Assembly (NCBI RefSeq): GCF_034702125.1
Contig: NC_085860.1
Location: 53,322,442 to 53,386,441 of the forward strand
DNA: 64,000 nucleotides
Origin: Engraulis encrasicolus
Taxonomy: Eukaryota > Chordata > Actinopteri > Clupeiformes > Engraulidae
Reading direction: 5' to 3'
How positions within the stretch are numbered: the first letter of the stretch is position 1; every line of letters begins with the position of its first letter. Under the pieces are notes generated by a model. The model was not told the DNA's origin, made no database searches, and saw nothing but the letters and a program-made list of their open reading frames with translations. The position numbers were made by a program, and so were the translations under genes. Below, piece after piece: positions 22,464-34,685 of this stretch.

Positions 22464-22633
22464 ATTCTTATGAATATGTTGATAACACAGTTGACAGGCA
22501 ATTTTCCCGCTATGAGAACATGAAAAAGAATGGATTAAATTATGGAAGGATGGACCTCAAAACTTACCAAAAAGTCTTCCCATATCCTGCCAAAGAGGTT
22601 ATGACATCACGTGATGTTATTCGTATGGCCTAA
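22464..22633 (+). CDS. Possible terminal exon of an unidentified gene
   Basis: A pyrimidine-rich stretch ending TTTCTAATTCAG forms a good 3' splice site. An open frame then runs to TAA at 22631-22633, reading from DSYEYVDNTVDRQF through LNYGRMDLKTYQKVFPYPAK to RDVIRMA. The composition is protein-like (Tyr, Asp, Lys, not low-complexity). I do not recognise the family, and no upstream exon is identifiable here. It ends about 150 bp before the Penelope insertion, which would lie in its 3' UTR or beyond. It could be a chance frame or part of an unknown element. Confidence 0.3.
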
Positions 22634-22811
22634 GACCAAACCATTACTGATTTATGGAGGGGGTTTCAGACCGTGACACGGTTAACACAGTTTTCGTGAA
22701 CACACACAAAATGGCAATGGAAAGGACAGTGGTCTTTCTGACAGTTTTGTCATATTGTGATGATTTCTGTGAATCAACATTTCAAAACTGAACACGATAA
22801 TACAACAGGGG

Positions 22812-24488
22812 TTGACCACGAAGCAACTGTCCGAGCACGAAGCAAAGTTCTTGACCAACGAGCATCCGGTCACACCACTATTATATGCTTTGCCCAAAAT
22901 ACACAAGTCGATGACTGACCCCCCATACCGCCCTATAGTATCTGGCATTGATTCTCTAACTGAAAAAGCATCCGTTTTCGTGGACCATCATCTACAACCT
23001 CTTGTGAGAAGCCTGCCATCATACTTAAAAGACACTACCGATTTGCTGAACAAACTAAAAACTCTGAAGAATGTCGATGCGAATGATTGGCTGGTGACTC
23101 TGGATGTGTCTTCCCTGTATACCTCCATTCCCCACAGAGATGGTTTAAATGCCTTAGATTACTTCATCAGTGAAACACCATCCGAGATACCCCATCACTT
23201 GATTACAAACTTGACTAAATTTATCCTTACACGCAATTACTTTCTGTTTGAAAATGATTACTATTTACAAATCCAAGGCACTGCCATGGGTACCCCACTG
23301 TCACCAAGTTACGCAAATTTATTCATGGGGAAATTCGAACGGGATTTTGTTTACAACAACCCATTTAGTCACCTTATAAAGTACTGGTTGAGATACATAG
23401 ATGACTGTTTTATGATCTGGGGGGGTAACGAGAAGGAGTTACTAGAGTTCATCACCTTTCTAAACTCTCGACTAGACACAATTACATTTACAATGGAGAA
23501 GAACCAAAATGAGATACACTTTTTGGACGTGCTGATCTCTAAACAAAATCTGCGTATTTCATCTACAGTGTTTCATAAAGAGACAGATAAGAATACATTA
23601 TTGAGCGCTGACAGTCATCACCCCACGCCATTAAAACGCTCATTGCCGCTGAGTCAGTTATATAGAATCCGACGTATATGCGATACCGATGATGAATTTG
23701 ACATGCAGTCTAAAGCCCTATTGGATCGATTTCGTTCACGGGGCTATCCCAAGGAGTGGCTCTCCACAGCGTATAATAAGGCCAAAGCATCACAGAGATC
23801 ACGCCTATTGGCTGGCTCTAAAAAACAGAAGCGCCCGTTTTCAGTCAATTACGCACTCACATTTAACAACATATCGGGACACATTAAAACGATAGTGAAT
23901 TCACATTGGTACATTTTGGCGACGGACCCCTTGCTTAAGAATACGTTCACGCACCGCCCTCTTTTTACCTATAAAAGAGCTAGCAACCTGAGCAACCTGC
24001 TGGTAAGATCAGACATAGTGCGTCAAAAGAAGCCATCCTTTATCAAAGGGTGCTTTCCATGCAGGAATTGCGCGGCCTGTCCTCATATCCAAAAAGTAAA
24101 CAAATTTAAAAACAACCACACAGGAAAGGAACATAAAATTCACTCTTTAATAACATGCTCTTCACAGAGAGTAATATACATTTTGCAATGCCCCTGTCAT
24201 CTGTCTTACGTAGGGAAAACTATGCGAGCTTTAAAAACAAGACTTAGTGAGCATAAATCCGCCATACGACGGGGAGACATAACGTCCCCGGTCGCAAGAC
24301 ATTTTATTGAACATAATCATACCCTTGGAGACTTGACATGTATAGGGATTGAACAAATTCAAACACCTCGGAGAGGGGGCAATGTAGACAGAATGCTTCT
24401 GAAGAGAGAGGCATTTTGGATACATTGTCTCCAATCCATGTCGCCAGGGGGCATGAACGAAGACTTTGATTTATCACCTTTCCTCTAA
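22812..24488 (+). CDS. Penelope-like reverse transcriptase with GIY-YIG endonuclease (partial)
   Basis: About 558 residues are open from a non-ATG codon to TAA. The N-terminus is missing because the element is truncated. The RT shows YRPIVSG (39-45), motif A as LDVSSLYTSIP (97-107), motif B as GTAMGTPLSPSYANL (156-170) and motif C as YIDD (195-198). A Cys cluster C414, C417, C420, C423 precedes a GIY-YIG-type nuclease: VIYILQCPC then YVGKT (454-470), R477 and E480-H481. Known Penelope-like enzymes nick DNA and reverse-transcribe the element RNA at the nick. The frame has no stop or frameshift over 1.67 kb, so the insertion is young or the protein recently constrained. This copy cannot make a full protein. 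Neptune/Poseidon-type affiliation is my inference. Confidence 0.93.
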   Translation: MTTKQLSEHEAKFLTNEHPVTPLLYALPKIHKSMTDPPYRPIVSGIDSLTEKASVFVDHHLQPLVRSLPSYLKDTTDLLNKLKTLKNVDANDWLVTLDVSSLYTSIPHRDGLNALDYFISETPSEIPHHLITNLTKFILTRNYFLFENDYYLQIQGTAMGTPLSPSYANLFMGKFERDFVYNNPFSHLIKYWLRYIDDCFMIWGGNEKELLEFITFLNSRLDTITFTMEKNQNEIHFLDVLISKQNLRISSTVFHKETDKNTLLSADSHHPTPLKRSLPLSQLYRIRRICDTDDEFDMQSKALLDRFRSRGYPKEWLSTAYNKAKASQRSRLLAGSKKQKRPFSVNYALTFNNISGHIKTIVNSHWYILATDPLLKNTFTHRPLFTYKRASNLSNLLVRSDIVRQKKPSFIKGCFPCRNCAACPHIQKVNKFKNNHTGKEHKIHSLITCSSQRVIYILQCPCHLSYVGKTMRALKTRLSEHKSAIRRGDITSPVARHFIEHNHTLGDLTCIGIEQIQTPRRGGNVDRMLLKREAFWIHCLQSMSPGGMNEDFDLSPFL

Positions 24489-24814
24489 TGCCCCTAGATT
24501 TTCCAAGTTTTTTCATGTTCTTTCCAGTGCCTGCTTCTATTTTTTATGTGTAATGAGATCTAGCCTTGTTGACCTAACCATATGTTTATGTATGGCTTTT
24601 TGTTCGCATGTTGCTAATTGTTAAAAATACATCTCTATTGTTTTTGTAGACTTATCTGTGCTGATCCAGGGGGTGGCGCGACGGGCGCTCCAATTAATGA
24701 ACGGCTTTCAGGCCTGATGCTTTGGAGCGCGCACTGCGTCATCCCCAATCAGCAACAGGTGAGCTAAGGAGACGCCTAGATAAAACTCAGGAAGTAGCTT
24801 AGTAAGATGAGACA

Positions 24815-24844
24815 CTGACGAAGGCAACAGCCGAAACGTTTGTC
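24815..24844 (+). ncRNA. Hammerhead-type ribozyme motif in Penelope tail
   Basis: CTGACGA (24815-24821), one A, stem II GGC/GCC with loop AACA, GAAAC, GTTT, then GTC (24842-24844). Order and core match a hammerhead with an open stem I. Stem II is only 3 bp and stem III very short, so activity alone is uncertain; dimeric forms are known for minimal hammerheads. Confidence 0.8.
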
Positions 24845-24988
24845 TACACTTCTGCTGCTATGTAAATAAAAAAATAAAAAAGAAGAACCCGAGTGCGATC
24901 CACTTTTCACCTTCAAAGTTATTCAACTGGAGACGCACCACACAGAAGAGAGCGGTGTATGAACTACTACTTCTGTGAATCAACATTT

Positions 24989-25513
24989 GCAATCGTCTTG
25001 GGCAAAACAAGTTTCTTTACATCCTAATATGAAGTCTGAATCTGACATTTGGAAAACAGGACGGCATGAAAACGCCCAAAACCAGTATTAAATATTCATT
25101 CTTGCTGAGGGAAATAATGCCATGTCTACACTTTCTGTATTATATGAAAGATAAATGTATGCTAATGTCCAAAACATCATTGGATGCAGTTAATAGTTAG
25201 TGGAATTGGCAAATAAAATCCATGGACTTAAAGTGGTAGTTCGCTATTTTAGACATTAAGCCTTGTTTGTGTGACTTCTGGGGTGAAGTAGAGATGTTCT
25301 CATCACAATTTTGACATTTGGTGCTGAACGGAGCATTTGGGTATTCAAGACTGCAGCCCCCCCACCTTTACATTGACTTCAATGAAGCACTCAAGCAATC
25401 GATCATAAAATGGCATTAAACTTTCGTTTGCAGAGACATGAAACTCACCGAGTGGTCAGAGGTGGGCAGCGATACGTTGGGGAGTATGAGTATGTGAACT
25501 TATGAGTATTAAG

Positions 25514-25555
<42 letters not shown>

Positions 25556-26189
25556 GCTCTCTCTCTCATCTCTTTCTCTCTCTCTCTTCTATCTCTCTCT
25601 CTCTCGGCAGATCAGGCCTGCTTGGGTGTAGGATAGCACCCCATAATATATTGGATTTAATTTAATTATTATTTAACTTTGTGTTGCTATTGCCTGATTT
25701 TCTCAGCAGAGTAAGTTTGAATTATGTATTATGTTAAAAATAAACACTAGTGTTATCTTACTGAAAATGCTTTAATTAGTCTGGGTGCACTATCCAGAGG
25801 TATACTAATAACATTATTTATTGGAAACTTGATTAATTTTTATTTTTGATTGAAGATAATGATTGGTATAAATGAGGGCAATCACTTTGAATCATAGGGG
25901 TTGGGGTGGGGGGTGGGGGGTTTAAAACAAGCTGGCACAATAGGGAATGAGTTTGCTGACTATGTTGGCTAACACCCTGATCTTAAGGATGCCTACAACA
26001 TCAATCACCAAGAGCTAACATCCTATACGGATGGAGTACAGATGGAACCTGATTTCTGTATGTGAGTCCATGTCTATTTGTTTTTTCTTTGTTTATTGGA
26101 TGTGTTGTATCTACACCACTGCAAGCTCAAATCACACACAATTACACACATGCATATGGCACACTAGCATTTGCAAAGATTACTTTATT
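24989..26189. other. No gene; microsatellite and possible MITE end
   Basis: 25240-25480 resembles the end of an interspersed DNA element. 25508-25607 is a (CT)n tract. A G-rich run lies near 25900. No host gene is recognisable. Confidence 0.4.
25508..25607. repeat. (CT)n microsatellite
   Basis: About 100 bp of CT repeats with occasional TTT interruptions. Confidence 0.95.
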
Positions 26190-27467
26190 ACCTCGTGTAT
26201 AATCTTAAAATAGTGTCACTGAATGTGAATGGAATGCACAATGTTATAAAGAGGAAGAAGATCTTATTAGAAATGAAAAAAGAGAAGGCGCATATAATTT
26301 ATTTACAAGAAACGCATTTGGAGAAAGAGGAACATGAGAAATTAAAGAAAATAACAAATAGTAAAATATATTACAGTTCATATAACACAAAGCAAAGGGG
26401 AGTAATAATAATAATTAAAAATCACATTGCTTTTGAAATGGAAGAAGTTTTTACAGACAAAGATGGACGATATGTTCTTGTAGTAGGTAAAATAGAAGGA
26501 ATACAACTTTCCTTTTTAAACATATACTATCCACCAGACACTGGTATAGAATTTATGACTAAGTTAATAGATTTATTAGTGACAAAAGCAAAAGGAATAG
26601 CTGTATTAGCTGGGGATCTAAATCTTGTCATGAACGCAAAAATAGATTCAACAAGTACGAGACTGCATAAATCCGAAAAGAATGCTGATTTATTAAGGAA
26701 GGCATGCCAAGAATTTGGACTGGTAGACGTATGGAGAGCACTCCACCGAAGTAAAAAAGAATACACTTGCTACTCAGGAAGACATTCTGTGTATAATAGG
26801 TTAGATTATTTTTTCATGTATAGACACAATTTCACACTAGTTAATTCATGTCAAATTAGCTCTATAAATATTTCAGATCACGCTGCCATCTCTCTGTCTC
26901 TAAAACTTAATTGTAAAAAAGGTAAATCCCTGTGGACATTTAACAATTCTCTTTTAGAGGAAATGACTTTCATAGAAAAAATAAAAAAGGAACTACAATT
27001 ATATATAGAAATAAATGACACACCAGATATAGATCCCATCACGCTATGGGAAGCAGTAAAGGCTGTATTCAGAGGTATAATAATATCCTACTCCTCGGCA
27101 AGGAAAAGATCAAAAGAAACATTAGAAAAAGAACTACTTCATGAAATAAAATGTTTAGAACAACAGCATAGTGCAACAAACAATAAAAAGGTTAAGATTG
27201 AGTTAGAAGAAAAACTGAAAAAAAATAGATAAATTACGCATGATGGAAATTGAGAAACTAATGAAATTCACACAACAGGAAGGGTATGATGGTGGACCAA
27301 AGACGTTAAAGATACTGGCGTATAAATTAAAGAAACAGCAAGAGAAGACACATATAACACAACTAAATACCCGTCAAAATAAAGTTATAATGGATAAAGA
27401 TGAGATTGCAGAAGAATTTGCTAAATATTACGAAGATCTCTATAAAACAGAATTGAAAGATGATTAA
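26190..27467 (+). pseudogene. L1-type LINE ORF2, endonuclease part
   Basis: The first part of an L1/Tx1-like ORF2: an APE-type endonuclease with SLNVNGMHN, LQETHL (catalytic Glu), LAGDLNLV, NRLDYFF and ISDHAAISL in the normal order. A one-base slip in an A run near 27226 breaks the frame; it resumes at 27233 with IDKLRMMEIEKL and continues to DD at 27464. There is no ORF1 upstream, so the copy is 5'-truncated or lacks ORF1. The endonuclease would nick target DNA for target-primed reverse transcription. The remainder of ORF2 resumes at 30039 after the piggyBac-like insertion. Confidence 0.9.
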
Positions 27468-30034
27468 CCCTTTTAATGCCAATGTTATTTTGGTGAAAAT
27501 GCTCGATTTGGGCATCACATATTCAACAGGCTGTGGCTGGACAGGGGTAACAGATAGAGCCTAACTGTAAATTACAAAAATGTTGAGGAAGACCCAAAGT
27601 TTATTTTGGGAGAAATATGCATACCTAATTAGCATATTATGACGTCATATGGGGCGGCCATTTTGAATTTTTAATTAGTAATGGAAAATATTGATAATTA
27701 TCAATAGATTTTCAATAGATTATTGAATTTATTTAGAAATATGTGGCATCCCATTACTGTCATGTTGTGCACATACATTATGGTCAAGTAAAAAAGTAGT
27801 TTTAAGCCTAACATATAGTAAATATTGTAACTAATATTGTAATAATAATAACTAGCAAGAAACGGAATAACTGGGAGGTTGTTGCCTGGAGTGCCAAAAG
27901 TGTTTGCATCTACCTGTGACTTTTTAGTCTGTGAAAACCTTTCTCAGACAGGGTAAGCACACATATTCAGTACACATATATGCCTATATAGCCTATTTTA
28001 CTACACCTGTGACCTATATAGGCTACTGTAGGCCATTTGGATAAGGCGCAGGGGCAATGACCCCTGTATGCATAGGATCATCCTGGATGATCATCAGCAT
28101 AGCTCAGTGAATGAATGTTACAGATTGTCACTTTTCACAGAACTAATGGGCACAGTGTCAAGATAATGGGCATAAAAAAGGCCTAATTTGTATCATGAGG
28201 TGTACCCTTGTGAAATCAGTTTCAGGAAAAGGGGTGGAGAGGCGGAGCAAATCAGCATCACCTCTCCTGTTATCTCAGCTCTATTGACTTATAAACTGCT
28301 TCTATTCATTTTGGTATCATAGGCTACTGTTAGGCATACAGACATGGATCGAAAGTACACACAGCCCAATTAGGCCGACGTTGTCACGTTATAGTAGGCC
28401 TATACTTTATAAGTAACACCTAAAGTCGGCTATCTGAAGGCGATTAGAAGCGGCACCATCTCCCCTCACGCATAGCGCAGCGCTTTCCTCTCCAGTCTCT
28501 CCGGTTCCGCCCCCTCTTCCATGCTGCTTTAGTGACATGACAAACTCTAATAAAGACAGTCCAACCACGGCGACCAGCCCAGTTTTCAACAAGTCTAAAA
28601 TATTCGTGTTATAGGGTATGCGTCTTCATTTCGCCGTGCGCAACGGTAAAAAAAAAAAAAAAAAAACGTGGATATTTCCCCAAGCCATTTATCGAATTTC
28701 TACGGGATGTACAACGTCTAACAGGATAATCCATTATTTTTTGTAGCAGTGGTTTTCCTTACGGTCTTTCATAGAGGGAAATGACATACGTTATCTTTAT
28801 GTTTTAGCTTTTTTGCCTACTCCAGCTTAGGGGAAGACGCACGTCAAAGTTCACCACCAAGTGAAATATAGCCTATTTCGATGAACACATGATGACTGCA
28901 ATCACTTTAGGGGCGACATATGGCATTGTATTGCATATAAAACGCACGACATAGAAATAGTGGTTGCCTATTTAGAGGTTTATTCAGTGAAATTACGCAT
29001 ATCGCCCTGTGGGTTTGGATGACAATAAACGCTTCTCGCATGTTCTAAGGAAATCCCCCGTAACCATTTACAAGTCGCCAAGCAAACACATTCTCACAAC
29101 CCCGCAAATGTTCATTAGTTTGTGTTCAGGATCATGTTTCCTAGGTCTACACCGTGTTTCTGTGTTTGACAGGGGAGGTCCCAAACAGCCGATTGATCGT
29201 CTGTGTTGCAATCTCAGTAGCAACATCTTTTTTCTTATAATAATGGCTGCAATTACTTGAGGGGCGAAATACGCAATTGCATTGCACACAAAACATCATG
29301 ACAAGTTGTCGTCTGGGGGCAGGCCAACTTGCTTCAGATTTATTCAGTGAATGAAACCAGTCGCATGCGTTCAGCTCGCCTGGAACAGGGCTGCGCCTTC
29401 GCGTCGCGTGTGTTCAAATGGGAACTCCCCTACCTAATGAAGTCTCCAAACAAACCTCTTCTCTCAATCCCGAAACTTTCCATTGAGTTATGGTTAGGAT
29501 CAGTTATGTTTGTAAAACTGTTTATGTATGTAAAACTGACGCCATGTTTCCCTGTGTTTGGCAAGGGGACCTATTTCACTGCCTATTCGAATTGGCTGTT
29601 CTTCTCTGTAGCCACGGCTAAGCTAGCAATAGGAGACGCATTGTCTAAGGCCATATTATAAATGTCTACACATATACAATCAACTTGTGAGAAAATATAA
29701 TGTCACTAAACATAAACCACAAAGACAAATTGCATTTAGAATGTATTTGGGCTTGAATCAGAGGAAATTATGTGCACAATCTCACAACGCCGATCCTCCT
29801 TTGTTTTGAAATAGTGACTTGCAACGCAACTTCCGCGTCTGGGTTTTCAGATGGAAATTACTCGAAAAAAATGCACTAAGAGGGGTCGAAATTCTTAGAA
29901 AGGATTGAAGTACCACATGTCTGCCACCCAGTGGAAAGGAGTATGGACAAGATTTTACACTCTATTCGACGTGACAGCCCACCTAATTCAATACCGCGAC
30001 CTGTCGCAATTTTGCGACGACGGCAGTAAAAGGG
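27468..30034. mobile_element. piggyBac-like non-autonomous element (2567 bp)
   Basis: Begins CCCTTTTAATGCC and ends GGCAGTAAAAGGG, flanked by TTAA on both sides (27464-27467 and 30035-30038), the piggyBac signature. The L1 protein text continues across it, so it is a clean later insertion. No transposase frame is visible. The interior holds an imperfect 350-bp tandem duplication (about 28905-29240 and 29243-29640) and a poly-A run at 28650-28667. Confidence 0.93.
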
Positions 30035-30038
30035 TTAA

Positions 30039-31264
30039 GAACTAATTCAGAATTATCTTAAAAAACTTGAAATACCAAAAGCAACACAAGACAATAATAT
30101 TGAATTAACAAAGCCTATTACACTTAAAGAAGTAAATGAGGAAATACAAGGTCTACAACAAGGAAAAACACCAGGAGATGATGGCTTTCCAAATGAATTT
30201 TATAAGCATTTAAAGACCAGCTTGGTAGCTTATTGGTGAGAGCCTACAATCACGCACTGGACACTGGCAGATGGGCTCCAACATGGACTTCATCCATTAT
30301 CACTTTAATTCATAAAGAAGGAAAAGACCCGAAAAATTGTTCATCCTACAGACCAATATCTCTGTTAAATACTGATCATAAAATAACATCAATCCTTGCC
30401 AAAAGGCTAAAATACATTATTCCTAATTTGATGAATACCGATCAATGTGGCTTCATCTCAGGACGTCTCCTGGGTGACGATATACGACAAACATTAAACA
30501 TAATTGATTACTTAAAAAAAAAAGACGAAAATCTGATTTTATTGACTTTGGATGCAGAAAAAGCGTTTGATTTAGTTTCATGGCCTTTCATGTTTGGAGT
30601 AATGTTAAGTTTTGGTTTTAATGAAAAATTCTGTACATGGATTAAAGCAATATATGCAAACCCGGTATCAGTTGTAAAGACAAACGGTACACTATCAAGA
30701 AGGTTTTTAATTCAAAGGGGAACAAGACAAGGGGACCCCCTCTCTGCACTTCTTTTTACCTTTTACATTGAAACTCTTGCAATAGCTATTAGACAAAATA
30801 GAAATATTAAAGGGATTACAATAGGACAGGAAACACATAAGCTAGCACTATTTGCTGATGATATAATACTTAACTTGACTTCCCCAAAAGAATCACGGCA
30901 TCAACTGATGGGAGAAATAGAAAATTACAGTACAATTTCAGGATATAAAATTAATAAAAGTAAATGTGAAGCCTTAACAATTGGCAGGGAAATGGACCAA
31001 TAACTAAAGCAACATTATAATATTAGATGGGACTCACAAATAATAAAGTACTTAGGTATCTATATTAGCCCGGACTTGAGTGACTTATATAACAACAATT
31101 ATAATACTTTAGAATTAAAGATAAATCAGGATCTCAATAGGTGGAAATTAATCCCTGATGGAATTTACAGTAGGGTAGAGACTTATATTAAAATGATGGT
31201 ACTCCCACAGGTTCTCTTTTTATTTCAGGCACTTCCAATCTCACTACCTCCAACTTTTTTTTAG
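30039..31264 (+). pseudogene. L1-type LINE ORF2, reverse transcriptase part
   Basis: Continues ORF2: GLQQGKTPGDDGFPNEFYKH, a one-base deletion near 30232, then HKEGKDPKNCSSYRPISLLN, motif A as LLTLDAEKAFDLV, RGTRQGDPLSALLF and motif C as LALFADDII, as expected for an L1 palm. A nonsense TAA at 31001-31003 interrupts the frame (DQ*LKQHY), which then reads on through YLGIYISPDL to 31264 and shifts again. These lesions make it non-functional. Confidence 0.92.
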
Positions 31265-32545
31265 AACTTGGAATAAAAAAATTGCAGATTTTATTTGGAA
31301 TGGCAAAAAACATAGAATCAAATATGAGACATTAACTCAACCAAAGGGGCTCCACAAATACAAAAATACTATTTTGCAGCACAAATTTTAAAATTAATGA
31401 ATTGGACGGGAGAGGAATCACAAATAAAATGGATCAATATTGAAATAGAAAAATAGAATTGTCAAATGGAATACTTGGCTCTTTACCTTTCCTTAAAAAA
31501 TAGACACAAAAGCAATATCTACAAACATTTTGCATTGGAAACACATTAAAGACCTGGAGACAATTATGTTCTCATTTAAAAATCAATAGTGAAAGCGTAC
31601 GGCTAAGAAAAATGAGATACGACCCAGATTTTAGAGCACAAAAAGATGATAGCATTTTGGACGCTTGGGCAAATACAGGACTGACCATATTTGCACAAGT
31701 TTTTGAAAAAAATATAGTGGTTTCATTTCAAACCCTTGCAGAGAGATACAGTCTACCACAAAAACACTTTTTTAAGTATTTACAGGTCAGGAGCTATATA
31801 CAACAAAAGGTGGAAAAGGCAACTAATGACGTTTCAGTTTTTTTGTTAGAAAATAGAAACAAAAGTAGAAAGGGGGTGCTCTAGCAAAGGCCTACAAACT
31901 AATACAAAGGATGACAAAAACAAAGTGCAAGGCAAAAGAAAAATGGGAGAATGAATTACTAATTACTATTACAGATAGTTCCTGGAGTGAATTGTGGAAA
32001 GAGACTTTCAAAACAACCCAGTCCAAATGCTGGAAAGAGTTTGGCTGGAAGGTCAATCGAAGATTTTTTATGGTACCTAAACAATATGCCCATATCTCAG
32101 GAGCTGACATAAAATGTTGGCGAGGATGTGGAGAAGAAGGGTCGCATACACACATATTCTATATATGTTCTATAATAAAACCATTTTGGGAGGAGGTAAG
32201 GTGAGCGGTCACATACATTTTTGATATTAAACAACCTCTAACACCAGTAAACGTATTATGCATCGACCTACCTAACAGGATAAAAAGAACGCACCGTAAT
32301 TTTTTTCATATTCTAAGACTTTCTGCACTAAAGCAAATTACAAAACTATGGGAACAAAGCAAACAACCAGATGTCCAACTATGGTATAAATCAATAGAAA
32401 ATGTATTGGAAATGGAAAAAAATATATTATTTTCTAGAAAGTGCTCACACAAATGGGAAGAAATGTACCCAGAAAATCTTTGCAATAATATGTGTCTTTA
32501 TTTTAAAAATAGAACAACAACATAAGCTTCCAAATCTTTCACAGC
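31265..32545 (+). pseudogene. L1-type LINE ORF2, C-terminal part
   Basis: Fragments in different frames follow the RT: 31612-31884 (DSILDAWANTGLTIFAQVF) and 31911-32204, ending in a Cys/His motif CWRGCGEEGSHTHIFYIC typical of the L1 ORF2 C-terminus. From about 31774 onward this segment has a damaged second copy at 56015. The L1 3' region probably continues, after the TIR element, to about 34640. Confidence 0.85.
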
Positions 32546-32578
32546 TTATGCATGCCCTCACACATCCACCCTCTACAC

Positions 32579-34411
32579 CAGTGGCGTAACTATAGGCGGT
32601 GCAGCCGGTGCAGTCGCACCGGGGCCCGCGACCACTGAGGGGCCCGTGCACGGCCCCCCCTATATTCTAATTGATAACGGATACTCAGAGCACCCAGTGC
32701 GCTTTCACATCTTGTCCAGACACTACTTATAGACCGAGGCAGACTCCCACAAGATGGTGGGAATTTAGAGCATTAAATCAATTGCAAATTGGCACTTTTA
32801 GTTACTATATTCCTATAGGTCATTACATGGGCAGTCAAATTATTCAGACAAATGTTTCAAATAGCAATAAAGGTAACACATGAACGCTATATTTGTGCAT
32901 TTTATTTTTTACATTGCGGCCAGGAATTGTGGGATATATATTTTCATACACTATCATTGGCTGTATGTAAACAGGGAGCGCGAGTCGCCAGTGGTAACGT
33001 TCTGTTTGGAATTACCACATGATTGATTCCCTTACCAATTCAAATTAAATGCATGCTGGTCAGTCAAAACGTGGCCTTTTGTTCTCATCTTATCTATGTT
33101 GTAGTACAGTAGTATGCGTTGTTGGCTTTCTTGAAGGCGGAATATAAAATGAGTTTAGTCACTTCATTCGCCAAGAATAGAGATGCTACTGGCTAGCAAG
33201 AACGTCCTATGGATATTAGACCTCCTTGGATATTATCTAAGAAGATTTCAAAGATGCTACGAAGAAGGTAAGGACAGGTTTCCCTATAATAATGTCCGCC
33301 ACGGCATTATATTGATTTCATATCACTCATCTCCTTCAGGTATTTTTTTCCAGTTGTTGTCACATTTAGTCCAGTAGTCTGGGTTCGGCAGGGTCTGGTT
33401 AAACGAAAGAGACGAGGCACATTTTTAACGGTGTCCATTCTAGTTTGTAATCTGTGACAGCGGTATTGCTGTAGTTATTCCCAGCGTTATAACTTAGTTT
33501 TGTGTTCTCCAATTGACAACTAGTTGTGCTGACTTGCTAACAGCATCTCCACTCCATGTTGATTTTATCTAGCGTTTCTCCTGTTAGCATAATATAAGTT
33601 AAGTTCTTCTGTTAGCTTGGCTATGTTACGACGTGGACTCTCGAGTCGTCAGCTAGGGGAGGGGAGAAAGAAATCTAAATAAGTGGACGATTCTGTGTGC
33701 GTGTGTAGAGCTCTATCTGTGTATGTTTTACTGGTGGGCTGTCACCAATGTGTTGTCATGGTTGTCTTGGATGTTGTGTTTCCATTCAAAGTGCACCGTC
33801 TCCATCTTTTCCCATGTTTATGGTAGCCGGGACCGTCTTCCATAACCAGCATTGCATATCGTGCCGTTATCTGATGAAGCCAAAACTTTGCAGTGGCACC
33901 TTGTGTAGCCTATCTGGGGTAGTGGAAGATTGAAATCATTATGAATGCATATCCTGTTGATTGTGCTATCTATCTTTTAAGTCCTTAGTGTTATTTTTTA
34001 TCTATGAAGTTTAAACTGGGGTGCTTAAGATCAGCAGGGTTGTCTCCCTCGTCTGTGTAGCCTGCTGTCAGCTGGGCAGGCACCGTGCGCTCGCAAGCAC
34101 ACACGCACACACTGCTACTGTCTCCCGCCCCCTGTCCCTGTCTCAACCGGTCTTTAGACACATTTCCCGAAAGCCTTTCTTTGCGTTTGTCCTGTTTTTT
34201 TGGGGACAGATAACTTAAATAGGCCTACTCTATGATGTAAATGTGCACATCCTTGCAGCATTCACGATGCTATTGCAATTGCAAAGAATATAGCCCACCC
34301 TTTCACCCGTAATGTATTAGGCTAGATAAAATATCCTAAAATTTGCACAACCTCCGAGGGCCCGTGCTGGATGCTCGCACCGGGGCCCGTGACCGAGTTG
34401 TTACGCCACTG
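32579..34411. mobile_element. Non-autonomous TIR transposon (1833 bp)
   Basis: Ends CAGTGGCGTAAC and GTTACGCCACTG, with a second inverted match around CGCACCGGGGCCCG just inside. The second copy of this locus (57600-57650) lacks the element, giving an empty site. The flanks share only a few bases (AC or ACCAG), so the superfamily is uncertain although the ends look hAT-like. No transposase frame. Confidence 0.85.
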
Positions 34412-34487
34412 ACCAGCACATACATACATCCAATACAACACCTATTTCACACACACATACACCTACAGGTGAGCTATAGAATGTCTC

Positions 34488-34520
<33 letters not shown>

Positions 34521-34661
34521 CATTGTCTCGTAAGGTTTCAGTTGAAGTGTTTTTTTATTTTTTATTTATTTATTCTCTGTCTTTGTTGGTTTGTTTATTT
34601 TTGTCTGTATGTTTGTCTGCGTCAACTGTCTATTGTCATTTATGTATTTGGGGGGGGGGGG
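34412..34661 (+). other. L1 3' region with (CT)n tract
   Basis: CA-rich and then (CT)n sequence (about 34480-34518), followed by T-rich DNA and a G run. It joins the end of L1 to the 3' end of the minus-strand gene. It is shared with Y' (57650-57930). Confidence 0.45.
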
Positions 34662-34667
34662 TTTATT
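34662..34667 (-). terminator. Poly(A) signal of the two-exon gene
   Basis: AATAAA on the minus strand, about 20 nt past the stop codon at 34686. This is close but plausible for a short 3' UTR. Confidence 0.5.
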
Positions 34668-34685
34668 TGGTAGTATGCTGAAAAT

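Larger units (their letters stand above)
22783..24970 (+). mobile_element. Penelope-like retroelement, 5'-truncated
   Basis: Flanked by an 18-bp perfect duplication TTCTGTGAATCAACATTT at 22765-22782 and 24971-24988, so both ends are exact. The 2188-bp element holds the RT/GIY-YIG frame, a 3' UTR, and a tail with a hammerhead-type motif and A-rich AATAAAAAAATAAAA-like sequence. The 5' end is truncated inside the protein frame. Long variable duplications and 5' truncation are normal for this class. Confidence 0.95.
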
